Positions 46,912 to 55,351 of a DNA stretch of 64,000 bases are shown here, in pieces. A program made the position numbers and the translations under genes. How positions within the stretch are numbered: position 1 is the stretch's first letter; each line of letters begins with the position of its first letter. Origin of the DNA: Herbiconiux flava (lineage in GTDB: Bacteria > Actinomycetota > Actinomycetes > Actinomycetales > Microbacteriaceae); assembly GCF_013409865.1 (NCBI RefSeq), contig NZ_JACCBM010000001.1, positions 3,472,001-3,536,000 of the forward strand. Reading direction: 5' to 3'. The notes under the pieces are model-generated. The model was not told the DNA's origin and ran no database searches. It saw nothing but the letters and a program-made list of their open reading frames with translations.

Positions 46912-49902
46912 CTACTTGCAGCTCAGCGCTGCGTGGGGAACCGAGTAGCTCGAGTGGTACCCCACCCCGTCGACGAACGAGTACGCCGTGACGCTCGCCG
47001 TGCCGGCCGGGACGCTCACCGCGCCCGAGCCGACCAGCGAGTACGCCGCCTTGCCGGCCGCGACCGCGGTCACCTTCTTGTCCGTGCCGAGCACCGAGAG
47101 CCGCACATCCGCCGGCCGACCGGAGTCGTTGTAGGCGTAGACGGCCACGTGCGCCGTGCCGTTGACGCACTGCGACTTGGCGTTGACGGCGAGGCGCACC
47201 GGCTGGGATCCGGTGACGACCGCGGTCGCCGACGGCGCCGAGACCGCCGACGGGCCGATGTCGCTGAGCGCCACCACGCCGGCCGTGTACGAGCCGGCCG
47301 GCACCGAGGCGGCGGCGAAGGAGGCTCGCAGAGCATCCGCCCCCACCGTGGTCTCGATCGGGGAGCCCGCCCCGTCGACCGGGGTCAGCGTCACCCGGTA
47401 CCCCGTGAGCGCGGAGGTGCCGGGCGAGGCCGGCGCCTTCCAGGTCACGTTCACCCCGGCGCTGTCGACGCCGATGCCCGGCGCCGCGACCGGCATCGGC
47501 GGCGCCGAGAGCGGCACGTTCGAGAACGCTATGTCGGAGGCGAGGTAGAACGAGGTGTAGCTCGGCTGGTTGTAGGTGGTGTTCTGGCGCGCGACCTCGA
47601 CCCGGTACTGCGGGTCGTGCATCAGCGTGTACAGCTTGTGCGAGGTCACCTCGGTGCTGACGTGGATGTTCAGCGCGCTCGAGTCGGCCGAGCGCAGGAT
47701 CAGCTCCTCGCGCCAGTCGCCGAACACGTCGGCGACCAGGTTCGCCGTGCCCTTGGTGCCGTTGTTCGTGCGCTCGCCGGTGGCGGTGAGCAGACGGCCG
47801 CGGGTCCAGTCGTCGATCGTCGGGGTCGCGTCACCGCTGCCGTTCACGAGCTGTGTGGTGAGGTCGCCCGCCCAGCGGATCGACTGGTTCGTGCCCGGGA
47901 TCGCCGTGCCGAGGCTCTCGCCCGACGCCGAGCGGAGGCGCGTGGCCCAGGTCTCGAGCCCGGGCACGGCGGGGTCGACGTCGCCGACCATGCCGCGGCC
48001 GGTGTCCTTGCCGCTGTACTCGCCGTAGATCAGCTCACCGGTGGCGGCGTCGCGCAGCGCGTAGCCGTGCGGCGCGTAAGCCGCTCCCTCGTGCACGGTG
48101 AAGATCTCCAGGCCCGGTCGCGCCGGGTCGATGTCGGCCACGTGCATCGCGTCGCCATGGCCGAGCTTGGCCTCGGTACCGGGCGCCGCACTGCCCTCGG
48201 GCAGCGTGTCGTAGGAGCTGTAGAGCAGGCTGCCGTCGTCGTCGAGCGTCGCCGATCCGTAGACGATCTCCTGCCTGCCGTCACCGTCGACGTCGGCCGC
48301 GCTCAGCGAGTGGAAGCCCTGCGTCGTCAGCCGGCCCCACTCCGGGCTCGTGCCCTCGCGGCCGTGCGGCGAGTCGTTGAACGGGTTCGACATCGGCACG
48401 AAGCCGCTGTCGACGAGGAAGCGCTGGGCGAGGTTCTCGCCGTCCCAGTCCCAGGCCGCGACGGTCGCGCGGGTGTAGTAGCCCCGGGCGAACACGGCGG
48501 ACGGATGCTCGCCGTCGAGATACGCGACACCCGCCAGGAAGCGGTCCACCCGGTTGCCGGGCTCGATCCGCGACATGGCGTAGTCGCCCCAGAGCAGCCC
48601 GTCGTCGGTGCGTCCGGGGGTGTACGGCACGGTCTGCAGCTCGGCACCGGTGGCTCCGTCGAAGACCGTGAGGTACTCGGGGCCGTCGAGGATGAAGCCC
48701 TCGAAGTTCCGCAGGGCGTTGCGGGCGCTGCGGGAGGGCGCGTAGACGTCGATGAAATGATCGACGAGTTCGCGCGCATCCGCTTCGCTGAGGGGGTAGT
48801 CGTGCGTGACGGGGATGCCGAAGGCCTCCTCGAGCGTGGCCGGCCAGGTGCCGTCGACGACCTCGGGGCGGGTCGACCAGCCCTGGAAGACCTCGACGAG
48901 GTGGTCGGCGTACTCGGCTGCGCTGAGCCGGTAGTCGTCGTCGTTGCCGTAGCCCGCCGCCACGTCGGACTCGGGGAGGGTGACGAAGGCGTCGTTCGTG
49001 ACGGTACCGCCCTCTCCGTAGCCCGTCGACTTCGTGCCGGGCGCGGTCTTCGTCATGAGCTCGGCGCGGCCGTCGCCGTCGAAGTCGTAGACCATGAACT
49101 CGGTGTAGTGGGCACCGGCGCGGATGTTCACGCCGAGGTCGATGCGGTTCAGCAGCGTGCCGTCGAGCTCGTAGGTGTCGAGGAAGACGGTGCCGGTGTA
49201 GCCGACCTGGGAGACGTCCTTGGCGTTCGACGGATCCCACTTCACGATGAACTCGTAGGCGCCGTCGCCGTCGACGTCGGCCACCGAGGTGTCGCTCGCG
49301 GAGTAGGTGTAGGCCTCGCCGGCGGGGGTGACGCCGTCGGCGGGCTTGGTGAGCGGGATGCTCGTGACGGCGTCGCTCGTGCCGCTGGTGCTGCCCGCCA
49401 GTGCTGTCGCCGTCCTGCTCTGGGCGCCCTCCTGTCCGCCGAGCACGGGGGCGACGGTGTAGCCGCTGTCGGCCGTGCCCTCGGGGTCGTGGAAGTTGGT
49501 GCTGTCGGTGACGTCGGCGATCTTCGCGCCGTCGCGGTAGACGGCGAAGTCGGCGCCGGTGAGGCCGGTGTTGTTCGCGCCGTAGGCCTCGCTCTTCAGC
49601 AGGCGCCAGCTGAGGAAGACGCCGTCGCTCGTGGGGGCGGCGACGAGGCCGCGGTCGAGCGCCTCGAGCTTCGGGGTGCCGGGGGTGGCTGCCGCCGCCG
49701 CCGCTGCGGTTGCCGGTGCTGCTGATGCTGCGCCTGCCGTCCCAGCCGTTGTTCCGGTCGCCGGTGCCGTCCCGGCCGGTGTCGCGGCGAACGCGGCCGG
49801 CGCGGCCGTCAGAGCGAGAGCGGCGGCGGTCACCCCGACCAGTCCCGCGCGTCCTGCGCGTCCCGCAAGTCCTGCGCGTCCCGCACGTTTGAATCGATTC
49901 AT
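46912..49902 (-). CDS. Secreted rhamnogalacturonan endolyase (PL11) with fibronectin-like C-terminus
   Basis: A 996-residue exported enzyme. Residues 1-38 are a Sec signal (LVGVTAAALALTAAPAAFA). After an Ala/Thr linker, residues about 65-145 are an Fn3-like cap (LEALDRGLVAAPTSDGVFLSWRLL), and residues 170-760 the eight-bladed propeller of PL11 with repeated calcium loops DVDGDGAYEFIVKWD, DFDGDGRAELMTKTA and DVDGDGRQEIVYG. Residues about 775-865 are a second Fn3 (VTWKAPASPGTSALTGYRV); the last 110 are a beta-rich domain of unknown type. It cuts the rhamnose-galacturonate backbone by beta-elimination outside the cell. ATG 49902 (or 49905) follows AGGGG; an upstream open frame is not supported. 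Confidence 0.93.
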   Translation of the reverse strand: MNRFKRAGRAGLAGRAGRAGLVGVTAAALALTAAPAAFAATPAGTAPATGTTAGTAGAASAAPATAAAAAAATPGTPKLEALDRGLVAAPTSDGVFLSWRLLKSEAYGANNTGLTGADFAVYRDGAKIADVTDSTNFHDPEGTADSGYTVAPVLGGQEGAQSRTATALAGSTSGTSDAVTSIPLTKPADGVTPAGEAYTYSASDTSVADVDGDGAYEFIVKWDPSNAKDVSQVGYTGTVFLDTYELDGTLLNRIDLGVNIRAGAHYTEFMVYDFDGDGRAELMTKTAPGTKSTGYGEGGTVTNDAFVTLPESDVAAGYGNDDDYRLSAAEYADHLVEVFQGWSTRPEVVDGTWPATLEEAFGIPVTHDYPLSEADARELVDHFIDVYAPSRSARNALRNFEGFILDGPEYLTVFDGATGAELQTVPYTPGRTDDGLLWGDYAMSRIEPGNRVDRFLAGVAYLDGEHPSAVFARGYYTRATVAAWDWDGENLAQRFLVDSGFVPMSNPFNDSPHGREGTSPEWGRLTTQGFHSLSAADVDGDGRQEIVYGSATLDDDGSLLYSSYDTLPEGSAAPGTEAKLGHGDAMHVADIDPARPGLEIFTVHEGAAYAPHGYALRDAATGELIYGEYSGKDTGRGMVGDVDPAVPGLETWATRLRSASGESLGTAIPGTNQSIRWAGDLTTQLVNGSGDATPTIDDWTRGRLLTATGERTNNGTKGTANLVADVFGDWREELILRSADSSALNIHVSTEVTSHKLYTLMHDPQYRVEVARQNTTYNQPSYTSFYLASDIAFSNVPLSAPPMPVAAPGIGVDSAGVNVTWKAPASPGTSALTGYRVTLTPVDGAGSPIETTVGADALRASFAAASVPAGSYTAGVVALSDIGPSAVSAPSATAVVTGSQPVRLAVNAKSQCVNGTAHVAVYAYNDSGRPADVRLSVLGTDKKVTAVAAGKAAYSLVGSGAVSVPAGTASVTAYSFVDGVGYHSSYSVPHAALSCK

Positions 49903-49920
49903 CATTGAACCCCTATCACC

Positions 49921-49934
49921 GGAAAGCCCTTTCC
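49921..49934. promoter_or_regulatory. LacI-type operator GGAAAGCCCTTTCC
   Basis: One base from the perfect palindrome, between the -10 and the lyase start codon, 12 bp downstream of the -10. Confidence 0.8.
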
Positions 49935-49946
49935 CGATTGCGGGCC

Positions 49947-49976
49947 AAACTACCACCCCCCTTTGGGGGAGGTCAA
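49947..49976 (-). promoter_or_regulatory. Promoter TTGACC-N18-TAGTTT with internal palindrome
   Basis: On the minus strand -35 TTGACC (49976-49971) and -10 TAGTTT (49952-49947). The spacer holds CCCCCTTTGGGGG (49957-49969), a palindrome that may be a second operator between the promoter elements. Confidence 0.65.
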
Positions 49977-50003
49977 CGGTCTGGACTCACCTCGTCCGCG
50001 ACG

Positions 50004-50330
50004 TCATCCGCGACGCCGGGCGACCGCGTCGGCGATCGCGGCCACCGCGAGCAGCACCCCGTTCCACAGGGCCGCCCCGACGAGCGCGGCGATCGGCAGG
50101 ATGACGATCCCGTACTGCTGCTCGCTCCACAGCGCCGACAGCGCGAGCACGGCGAACCCGATCGTCCCGACCCCGGCGACCACCCGCGCCACCGCCGCCA
50201 CGACGCGCGCGGGCCCGGCCGGCCCCGCCGTCCGCCGCCGCGCCCCGCGCACGCCCACCCACATCGTCGCCGCGCCCGCCACCAGCAGCACGACCGGCAC
50301 GACGAACAGCAGGGCGGCGGCTCCGGACAT
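50004..50330 (-). CDS. Small membrane protein with three helices
   Basis: A 108-residue hydrophobic protein: helices at residues about 5-27 (ALLFVVPVVLLVAGAATMWVG), 42-67 (RVVAAVARVVAGVGTIGFAV) and 72-100 (YGIVILPIAALVGAALWNGV), with a basic RRRTAG loop and tail. A -10 TAGGCT (50342-50337) stands 6 nt before ATG 50330, so the transcript is probably leaderless. No family is recognised. Confidence 0.65.
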   Translation of the reverse strand: MSGAAALLFVVPVVLLVAGAATMWVGVRGARRRTAGPAGPARVVAAVARVVAGVGTIGFAVLALSALWSEQQYGIVILPIAALVGAALWNGVLLAVAAIADAVARRRG

Positions 50331-50372
50331 GGCGCGAGCCTATCGCCGCCCCCGCCATCCGTCACCGATCGA

Positions 50373-50473
50373 CAGCGCCGACGCGCCACGCACTGCCGAG
50401 CCGAGCCACCGAAGCCGCTGGCCGACAGCGCCGACAGCGCCGACGCGCCACGCACTCCCGAGCCGAGCCACCG
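50373..50473. repeat. 39-bp direct repeat before a VOC gene
   Basis: Copies 50373-50411 and 50435-50473 differ by one base and are 62 bp apart. They lie upstream of the leaderless promoter of the VOC gene. Confidence 0.85.
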
Positions 50474-50492
50474 CACGGGGACCACCGGCCGA

Positions 50493-50498
50493 TAGCGT
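50493..50498 (+). promoter_or_regulatory. -10 TAGCGT of a probable leaderless transcript
   Basis: TAGCGT is followed after 7 nt by ATG 50506. Confidence 0.6.
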
Positions 50499-50505
50499 GG
50501 AGCCC

Positions 50506-50856
50506 ATGGAAGCGAGAGCAGTCACCGTCGGCGTCCCCGTGCGAGACCTCGAGCGGGCGATCGAGTGGTACCGGGCGGCGTTCGGGCTGGGCGAGCCCGA
50601 TCTGGTGCCGATGGAGGGTCTCGCCGAGTTCGACCTCGGCGCGTTCTGGCTGCAGCTGGCCGCCGCGCCCGAACGCGCGGGCCGCGAGGGCCTGACGGTG
50701 AACATCAGCGTGGCGGATGCCGGCGGCCTCCGCGACGACCTCGCCGGCAAGGGGCTCGAGGTCTCCGAGCTGCAGCGCTTCGAGGGCGTCGTCGAGTTCT
50801 TCGCCCTGACCGACCCCGACGGCAACACGATCGGCTTCGTCACCGAGCTCGCCTGA
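50506..50856 (+). CDS. VOC-family protein
   Basis: A 116-residue single-domain protein: VTVGVPVRDLERAIEWYRAAFGL at the start, LTVNISVADAGGLRDDLAGKGL in the second module and FFALTDPDGNTIGFV at the end, the typical layout. The metal His of the first strand is replaced by Val/Gly, so a catalytic metal site is doubtful and ligand binding is more likely. Leaderless start; stands alone. Confidence 0.82.
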   Translation: MEARAVTVGVPVRDLERAIEWYRAAFGLGEPDLVPMEGLAEFDLGAFWLQLAAAPERAGREGLTVNISVADAGGLRDDLAGKGLEVSELQRFEGVVEFFALTDPDGNTIGFVTELA

Positions 50857-50917
50857 CCGGCGACGAGGCCCCCGCGTCGACGGCGCAATCCCCGCGTCGA
50901 CGGCGCAGGCCAGCCGC

Positions 50918-51142
50918 CTAGTGCTGCTCCGGCCCCGCCGGCCCCCCATGACCCGGGTCGTCGTCGGGCGTCTGCCGCCAGGCGTGCCGTGTGCCCCAGA
51001 AGACCATCGCCACGGCCAGGATCGCGAACGGCACCCCGACCAGCCAGTTGTCCATCGTCAGCCACAGCGCCGCGGCGAGGACGAAGAACACGACCCCGGT
51101 CGCGACGTGCTGCTGCGAGGTGCTGTCCGACGATCCGCTCAT
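50918..51142 (-). CDS. Small two-helix membrane protein
   Basis: A 74-residue protein with a polar N-terminus (MSGSSDSTSQQHV), two hydrophobic helices (residues about 14-31, 33-50; VVFFVLAAALWLTMDNWLVG) and a polar Pro/Asp/Gly tail. The -10 TAGCGT (51154-51149) is 6 nt before ATG 51142. No family recognised. Confidence 0.65.
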   Translation of the reverse strand: MSGSSDSTSQQHVATGVVFFVLAAALWLTMDNWLVGVPFAILAVAMVFWGTRHAWRQTPDDDPGHGGPAGPEQH

Positions 51143-51193
51143 GCCTCCACGCTACGAAGACCCGGCCGGCCGCGCATCCCCCGCGCGACGGAT

Positions 51194-51574
51194 TCACCCC
51201 TCCGGCGGCTGCTCGATCAGCGTCAGCTGCGTTCCGTCAGGATCGATCAGATACCCGGCCCGCATTCCCCAGTCCTGCCGCCGCACCGGGTGCAGCCGCG
51301 GCATCCCGACCGTTGCCTCAGGCACACCGGATGCCCGGATCGCCGCATAGAGCTCGTCGACGTCGCCCACCCGAACGGTGCACATCGCGCTGCTCGAGTG
51401 CGGATCGAGACCCGGCGCGGCGTAGAACTCGAGCTGCACCGACCCGCGGGCCAGGATCATCCACCCCTCGTCCCGGAACACCCGCCCGAACCGGAAGGCC
51501 CCGTAGAACGCCTCGGTGCGGGCGAAGTCCCGCGACGGCAGATTCGGCACGGCCCGATCGATTCCCGCTGTCAT
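51194..51574 (-). CDS. Bleomycin-resistance-like VOC protein
   Basis: A 126-residue VOC protein. The pattern AVPNLPSRDFARTEAFYGAF, then FRDEGWMILARGSVQLEFYAAPGLDP and a late YLIDPDGTQLTLIEQ closely follows the small drug-sequestering Ble proteins, which bind bleomycin-type glycopeptides as dimers instead of catalysing. A -10 CAGCAT stands 6 nt before ATG 51574. Resistance itself is not shown by sequence; many environmental homologues have no known ligand. Confidence 0.75.
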   Translation of the reverse strand: MTAGIDRAVPNLPSRDFARTEAFYGAFRFGRVFRDEGWMILARGSVQLEFYAAPGLDPHSSSAMCTVRVGDVDELYAAIRASGVPEATVGMPRLHPVRRQDWGMRAGYLIDPDGTQLTLIEQPPEG

Positions 51575-51649
51575 GCGCCCATGCTGTCACGGCACGCGGC
51601 GGCCGTCACCTCCGCCGGACCCGCCCGTGCCGTCAGAACCACGAAGCCG

Positions 51650-52255
51650 CTAGAGCCACCCGTTCTGCTCGGCGATCCGCGCCGCATCCGCCCGGTTGCG
51701 CGCCCCCGTCTTGCCGATCACCGCCGAGAGGTGGTTCCGCACCGTCCCCTGCGACAGGTGCAGGATGCGCGCCAGATCCGCGATGGACCCGCCCGTGCGC
51801 GCGGCCGCCAGTACGTCGGTCTCGCGCTCGGTCAGCGGCGAGTCGCCCTGCGCGAGCGACTCCGCCGCGAGCGAGGGATCGACCACCCGGAAGCCGTTCG
51901 CGACCCGCCGCACGGCGTCTGCGAGCTGCGCCGACGGGGTGTCCTTCACGACGAACCCCGACGCCCCCGCCTGCATGGCCCGCACGAGGTAGCCGGGCCG
52001 GCCGAACGTCGTGACGATCAGCACCCGGCAGGAGGGCAGCGCCGCCCGCAGCCCGGCGGCCGCGGCGATGCCGTCCAGCCCGGGCATCTCGATGTCGAGC
52101 AGGGCGACGTCGGCCTCCGCCGAGCGGGCCGCGGCCAGCACCTCGTCACCGCGCCCGACTTCCGCCACCACCTCGATGTCCGACTCGAGCGAGAGCAGCG
52201 CGGCGAGCGCCCCGCGCACGAGCGCCTGGTCATCGGCGATCAGCAGCCTGATCAC
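51650..52255 (-). CDS. NarL/LuxR-family response regulator
   Basis: A 201-residue regulator. Receiver domain: acidic pair in LLIADDQALVRG at residue 4, phospho-acceptor Asp in VALLDIEMPGLDG near 55 and Lys in FVVKDTPSAQLADAV near 104. C-terminal LuxR helix-turn-helix: SPLTERETDVLAAARTGGSIADLARILHLSQGTVRNHLSAVIGKTGARNRADA at about residues 140-192. GTG 52255 overlaps the kinase stop (GTGA). It is last in the operon ATPase, permease, kinase, regulator. Confidence 0.95.
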   Translation of the reverse strand: MIRLLIADDQALVRGALAALLSLESDIEVVAEVGRGDEVLAAARSAEADVALLDIEMPGLDGIAAAAGLRAALPSCRVLIVTTFGRPGYLVRAMQAGASGFVVKDTPSAQLADAVRRVANGFRVVDPSLAAESLAQGDSPLTERETDVLAAARTGGSIADLARILHLSQGTVRNHLSAVIGKTGARNRADAARIAEQNGWL

Positions 52256-53463
52256 GAGCGGATGCCCGCCCGCGCCCGAGGCAGCGTCACCGTCAGCGCG
52301 AAGCCCCCGAGCTCCCCCCGCCCCACCTCGAGCGTCCCCCCGACGGATTCGACGCGCTCGCGCAACCCCCGCAGCCCCGTGGACGGCGCGGCCGACGGTC
52401 CACCGACCGCCGTCACGACCGGGCCCGTGCCGTCGTCGTCGATCGTGACGGAGTCCTCGGCGATGCGGATCCGGCACCGGCTCGCACCCGCGTGCCGGAC
52501 GACGTTGGTCACCCCCTCGCGGATCACCCAGCCCACGAGCTCCCGCTGCGCGGCGGGAACGACGTCGGTCGACGAGGGCAGCTCGGCCCGCACTCCCGCG
52601 GCGTCGAGGGCGCCCCGGGCGGCGGCGAGTTCGCCGCTCGCGGTGGTGCCGCGCACGCCCGACACGGTGGCCCGCACGTCGGCGAGCGCACCCCGGGCGA
52701 TCGTCTCGACGTCCTGGATCTCGGCCCGCGCTCGGCCCGGGTCGACGTCCAGCAGCCTCGCGGCGAGCTCCGACTTCACCGTGATCACGGTCAGCGAGTG
52801 ACCGAGGATGTCGTGGATGTCCCGCGCCACCCGTCCGCGCTCGCGCTCGGCGGTCACCGCCTCCAGTTCGGCCTGCGTCGCACGCAGTTCGTTCACCACG
52901 GCGATGGTGCGCGCGAACGCCGACATCATCAGCGAGATCGACAGGATGATGACGGGCTGCACCAGCAGGGCATCCGACCACGGCTCGGTCAGCACCCGCA
53001 CGACCAGCGCGCCGAGCGTGAGCGCCAGGATCGCGGCGATGGTGCGGGGCCACGAGAAGACGCACATGCCGACGGTCACGCCGACGTAGGTCCAGAGCCC
53101 CACGACGTCGGGCCCCAGCCAGGGCACGAACAGCAGCGTGAGGGCGAGCACGGCGAGGCAGACGACGACCCTCCCGCGCGTGCCGAAGGTCCACGCCACC
53201 GGCGGGGCGGCCAGGAAGCAGACACTGAACAGCAGCACCAGCGCGATGCCCGTGGCGTTCTCGAGCGGCGCCCCCGGCTCCCGGAGGATGGCGGGGACGG
53301 TCGAGAAGACCCAGAACAGCGAGAACGTCGCCCCGAGGTACCAGCTGAAGGCCCGCCGGGACGCGAGCGCCCCGGGAAGAGCGGTGGTGGGGTCGGGGCC
53401 GGCCCCGGCCGGGCGGATCGGCCACCCCGGCCCGAAGCGGCGCGGCTCACGGATCTTCGTCAC
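52252..53463 (-). CDS. DesK-type sensor histidine kinase
   Basis: A 403-residue kinase. Residues about 38-185 have five or six membrane helices with no large outside loop, implying a membrane-embedded sensor. The HisKA_3 site is RVARDIHDILGHSLTVI near residue 215; the ATPase has N-box VIREGVTNVVRHAGAS near 305, DDDGTGP near 332 and GLRGLRERVESVGG near 355. The start GTG 53463 is 6 nt after a -10 TAGGGT (53475-53470), so kinase and regulator can be made from their own leaderless transcript as well as from the ABC operon. Signal: probably membrane or lipid stress. Confidence 0.93.
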   Translation of the reverse strand: MTKIREPRRFGPGWPIRPAGAGPDPTTALPGALASRRAFSWYLGATFSLFWVFSTVPAILREPGAPLENATGIALVLLFSVCFLAAPPVAWTFGTRGRVVVCLAVLALTLLFVPWLGPDVVGLWTYVGVTVGMCVFSWPRTIAAILALTLGALVVRVLTEPWSDALLVQPVIILSISLMMSAFARTIAVVNELRATQAELEAVTAERERGRVARDIHDILGHSLTVITVKSELAARLLDVDPGRARAEIQDVETIARGALADVRATVSGVRGTTASGELAAARGALDAAGVRAELPSSTDVVPAAQRELVGWVIREGVTNVVRHAGASRCRIRIAEDSVTIDDDGTGPVVTAVGGPSAAPSTGLRGLRERVESVGGTLEVGRGELGGFALTVTLPRARAGIRS

Positions 53464-53494
53464 GCGCCCACCCTAGAGGGCCGGCCGCGCATCC

Positions 53495-54349
53495 TCAGAC
53501 CCGCTTCGTGTCAGGGCGGAAGAACACGACCGTGCCGACCAGGAACACCGCGAACCAGACCAGCGCGTTCACGAGCGCGCCGAGGTCGAAGCCGTCACCG
53601 GTCAGCGGTGCCCGCGCCAGCTCGCTGATGCCGTACACCGGGGTGAAGGCGGCGATCGTCTGCATGAAGTCGGGCATGCTGCTGACCGGATAGAACAGGC
53701 CTCCGATGAACGCGAGAAGCACGATCGCGAGACTCGTCACCTGCGCCGCGTTCTCACCCGGCACGAGGTAGCCGACCATCAGACCGAGGGTCGTGAACAC
53801 CGCGCTGGCGAGCAGCCAGCCGACGAGGCCCGTCGCGATCCACTGCACGGGGGTGAGCTGGATGCCGCTGATCGCGCCGACCAGGTAGGTGGCCACCACG
53901 GCGACCAGCCCGAGCAGCATGCCGGCGATCATCTTGATCACGACGTTGACCAGGGGGTTCAGCGGCGTGAGCCGCAGCTGCCGGCTCCAGCCCTGTGCCC
54001 GCTCGACCGCGACTGAGGCACCGGTCTGCGTGGCGGACATCATCGCGCCGTACATGGCCATCGAGACCATGATGAACGCGGCGACGGACGGGCCGCCGTC
54101 GGCGATCGCGGTGCCGGTGAGCGGGGTGTCGCGAAGGGGATAGCCGATGATCAGGAACATCATCACGGGGAAGATCAGGGTGAAGATGAGCGTGCGCTTG
54201 TTGCGGAGCTTGCGGGTCAGCTCGATGCGCAGGTAGGTCAGGGTGAAGCCGCCGAGCGGTGGCACGCGGCGGTCGAGGCGCACGGGGTCGACTGCGGCGG
54301 CTGACGCTCGGGCTTCGGTGGTGGTGGCAGCCGAGGCGGCGTCGGTCAT
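53495..54349 (-). CDS. ABC-2 type transporter permease
   Basis: A 284-residue permease with six helices (RTLIFTLIFPVMMFLIIGYP; SLAIVLLAFIGGLFYPVSSMP; ALVWFAVFLVGTVVFF) after a polar N-terminus. The layout is that of ABC-2 exporters in the DesKR-linked and antibiotic-export groups. ATG 54349 overlaps the ATPase stop (ATGA). The kinase gene begins 31 bp downstream. Confidence 0.92.
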   Translation of the reverse strand: MTDAASAATTTEARASAAAVDPVRLDRRVPPLGGFTLTYLRIELTRKLRNKRTLIFTLIFPVMMFLIIGYPLRDTPLTGTAIADGGPSVAAFIMVSMAMYGAMMSATQTGASVAVERAQGWSRQLRLTPLNPLVNVVIKMIAGMLLGLVAVVATYLVGAISGIQLTPVQWIATGLVGWLLASAVFTTLGLMVGYLVPGENAAQVTSLAIVLLAFIGGLFYPVSSMPDFMQTIAAFTPVYGISELARAPLTGDGFDLGALVNALVWFAVFLVGTVVFFRPDTKRV

Positions 54350-55248
54350 GCGGATGCTCCTTCTGAGGTGAGGGCGAGGAAGACGCTCTCGAGGTTCTGA
54401 GCCGTGATCTCCAGGTCATGGGCGGCCGTGCGGGTGAGCAGGTGGCGGGCCAGGGCGTCGGAGTCGCTCGTGTGCAGGGTGACGCGGTCGCCCTGTACCG
54501 TCACGTCGTCGACGGCGGGCAATGCGGCGAGCATCCGGAGGTCGGCATCAGGCAGGGTGACCTGCACGATGCGTCCCGAGACGAGGTTCTTGATCGCGGC
54601 GGTGGCGCCGTCGGCCACGATCGCGCCCCGGCTCATCAGTACGATGCGGTCGGCGTACTCGTCGGCCTCGTCGAGGTAATGCGTCGCGAAGAGCACCGTG
54701 CGACCGCGGTCGGCGTCGGCGCGGATGGCGCTCCAGAACGCCCGCCGCCCCTCGACGTCCATCCCCGTGGTGGGCTCGTCGAGGATGAGCAGGCCGGGGT
54801 CGCTGAGGAGCGCCATGGCGAAGCGCAGCCGCTGCTGCTGGCCGCCCGAGCACAGGCCCACGCGGCGCCCCGCGATCTCGCTGATGCCCGCGCGCTCGAG
54901 CACCTCGGCGACGGGGCGGGTCTCGGCGAACAGGCTGGCGGTGAGGTCGAGGGTCTCGCGCACGGTGAGATCCTTCAGCAGGCCGCCGGTCTGCAGCACG
55001 GCCGAGACGAGCCCCCGCGCGATGGCGGTGCGGGGGGCGAGCCCGAAGACCCGTACCTCACCGCCGTCGGGGTTCGTCAGGCCGAGCAGCATGTCGATGG
55101 TGGTCGTCTTCCCGGCGCCGTTCGGGCCGAGGAACGCGACGATCTCGCCGGGGCGCACGGTGAGGTCGACGCCGGTGACGGCGCGCACTCCACCGAAGCT
55201 CTTCGAGAGGGAGGCCGCCTCGATGGCGGCGACGGAAGGGGAGGTCAT
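54346..55248 (-). CDS. ABC-2 transporter ATPase
   Basis: A 300-residue ATPase: Walker A FLGPNGAGKTTTIDMLLG near residue 38, Q-loop VLQTGGLLKDLTV, signature VGLCSGGQQQRL near 130 (Cys where Ser is usual in LSGGQ's first position context), Walker B LLILDEPTTGMD and H-loop FATHYLDEADEYADR. Residues 220-300 are the usual C-terminal subunit-contact domain. A -10-like CAGGGT stands 6 nt before ATG 55248. First gene of the export plus two-component operon. Confidence 0.95.
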   Translation of the reverse strand: MTSPSVAAIEAASLSKSFGGVRAVTGVDLTVRPGEIVAFLGPNGAGKTTTIDMLLGLTNPDGGEVRVFGLAPRTAIARGLVSAVLQTGGLLKDLTVRETLDLTASLFAETRPVAEVLERAGISEIAGRRVGLCSGGQQQRLRFAMALLSDPGLLILDEPTTGMDVEGRRAFWSAIRADADRGRTVLFATHYLDEADEYADRIVLMSRGAIVADGATAAIKNLVSGRIVQVTLPDADLRMLAALPAVDDVTVQGDRVTLHTSDSDALARHLLTRTAAHDLEITAQNLESVFLALTSEGASA

Positions 55249-55351
55249 GCCTCCACCCTGCCGACCCGGCCGCCCGGATGCGCCTGCGGACTGTCACGCC
55301 CCACCCATGACATCCGTCACTCGCCCCGCGGCACCGTGGCGGACGCGGCGG

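Noticed and set aside
49890..49901. Palindrome TGAATCGATTCA as another regulator site
   Set aside because: It lies in codons 1-5 of the lyase (MNRFK) and has no second copy; chance is more likely.
50921..52801. 626-codon plus-strand frame
   Set aside because: Antisense to the VOC, response regulator and kinase genes; composition is Arg/Pro/His-rich, without domains.
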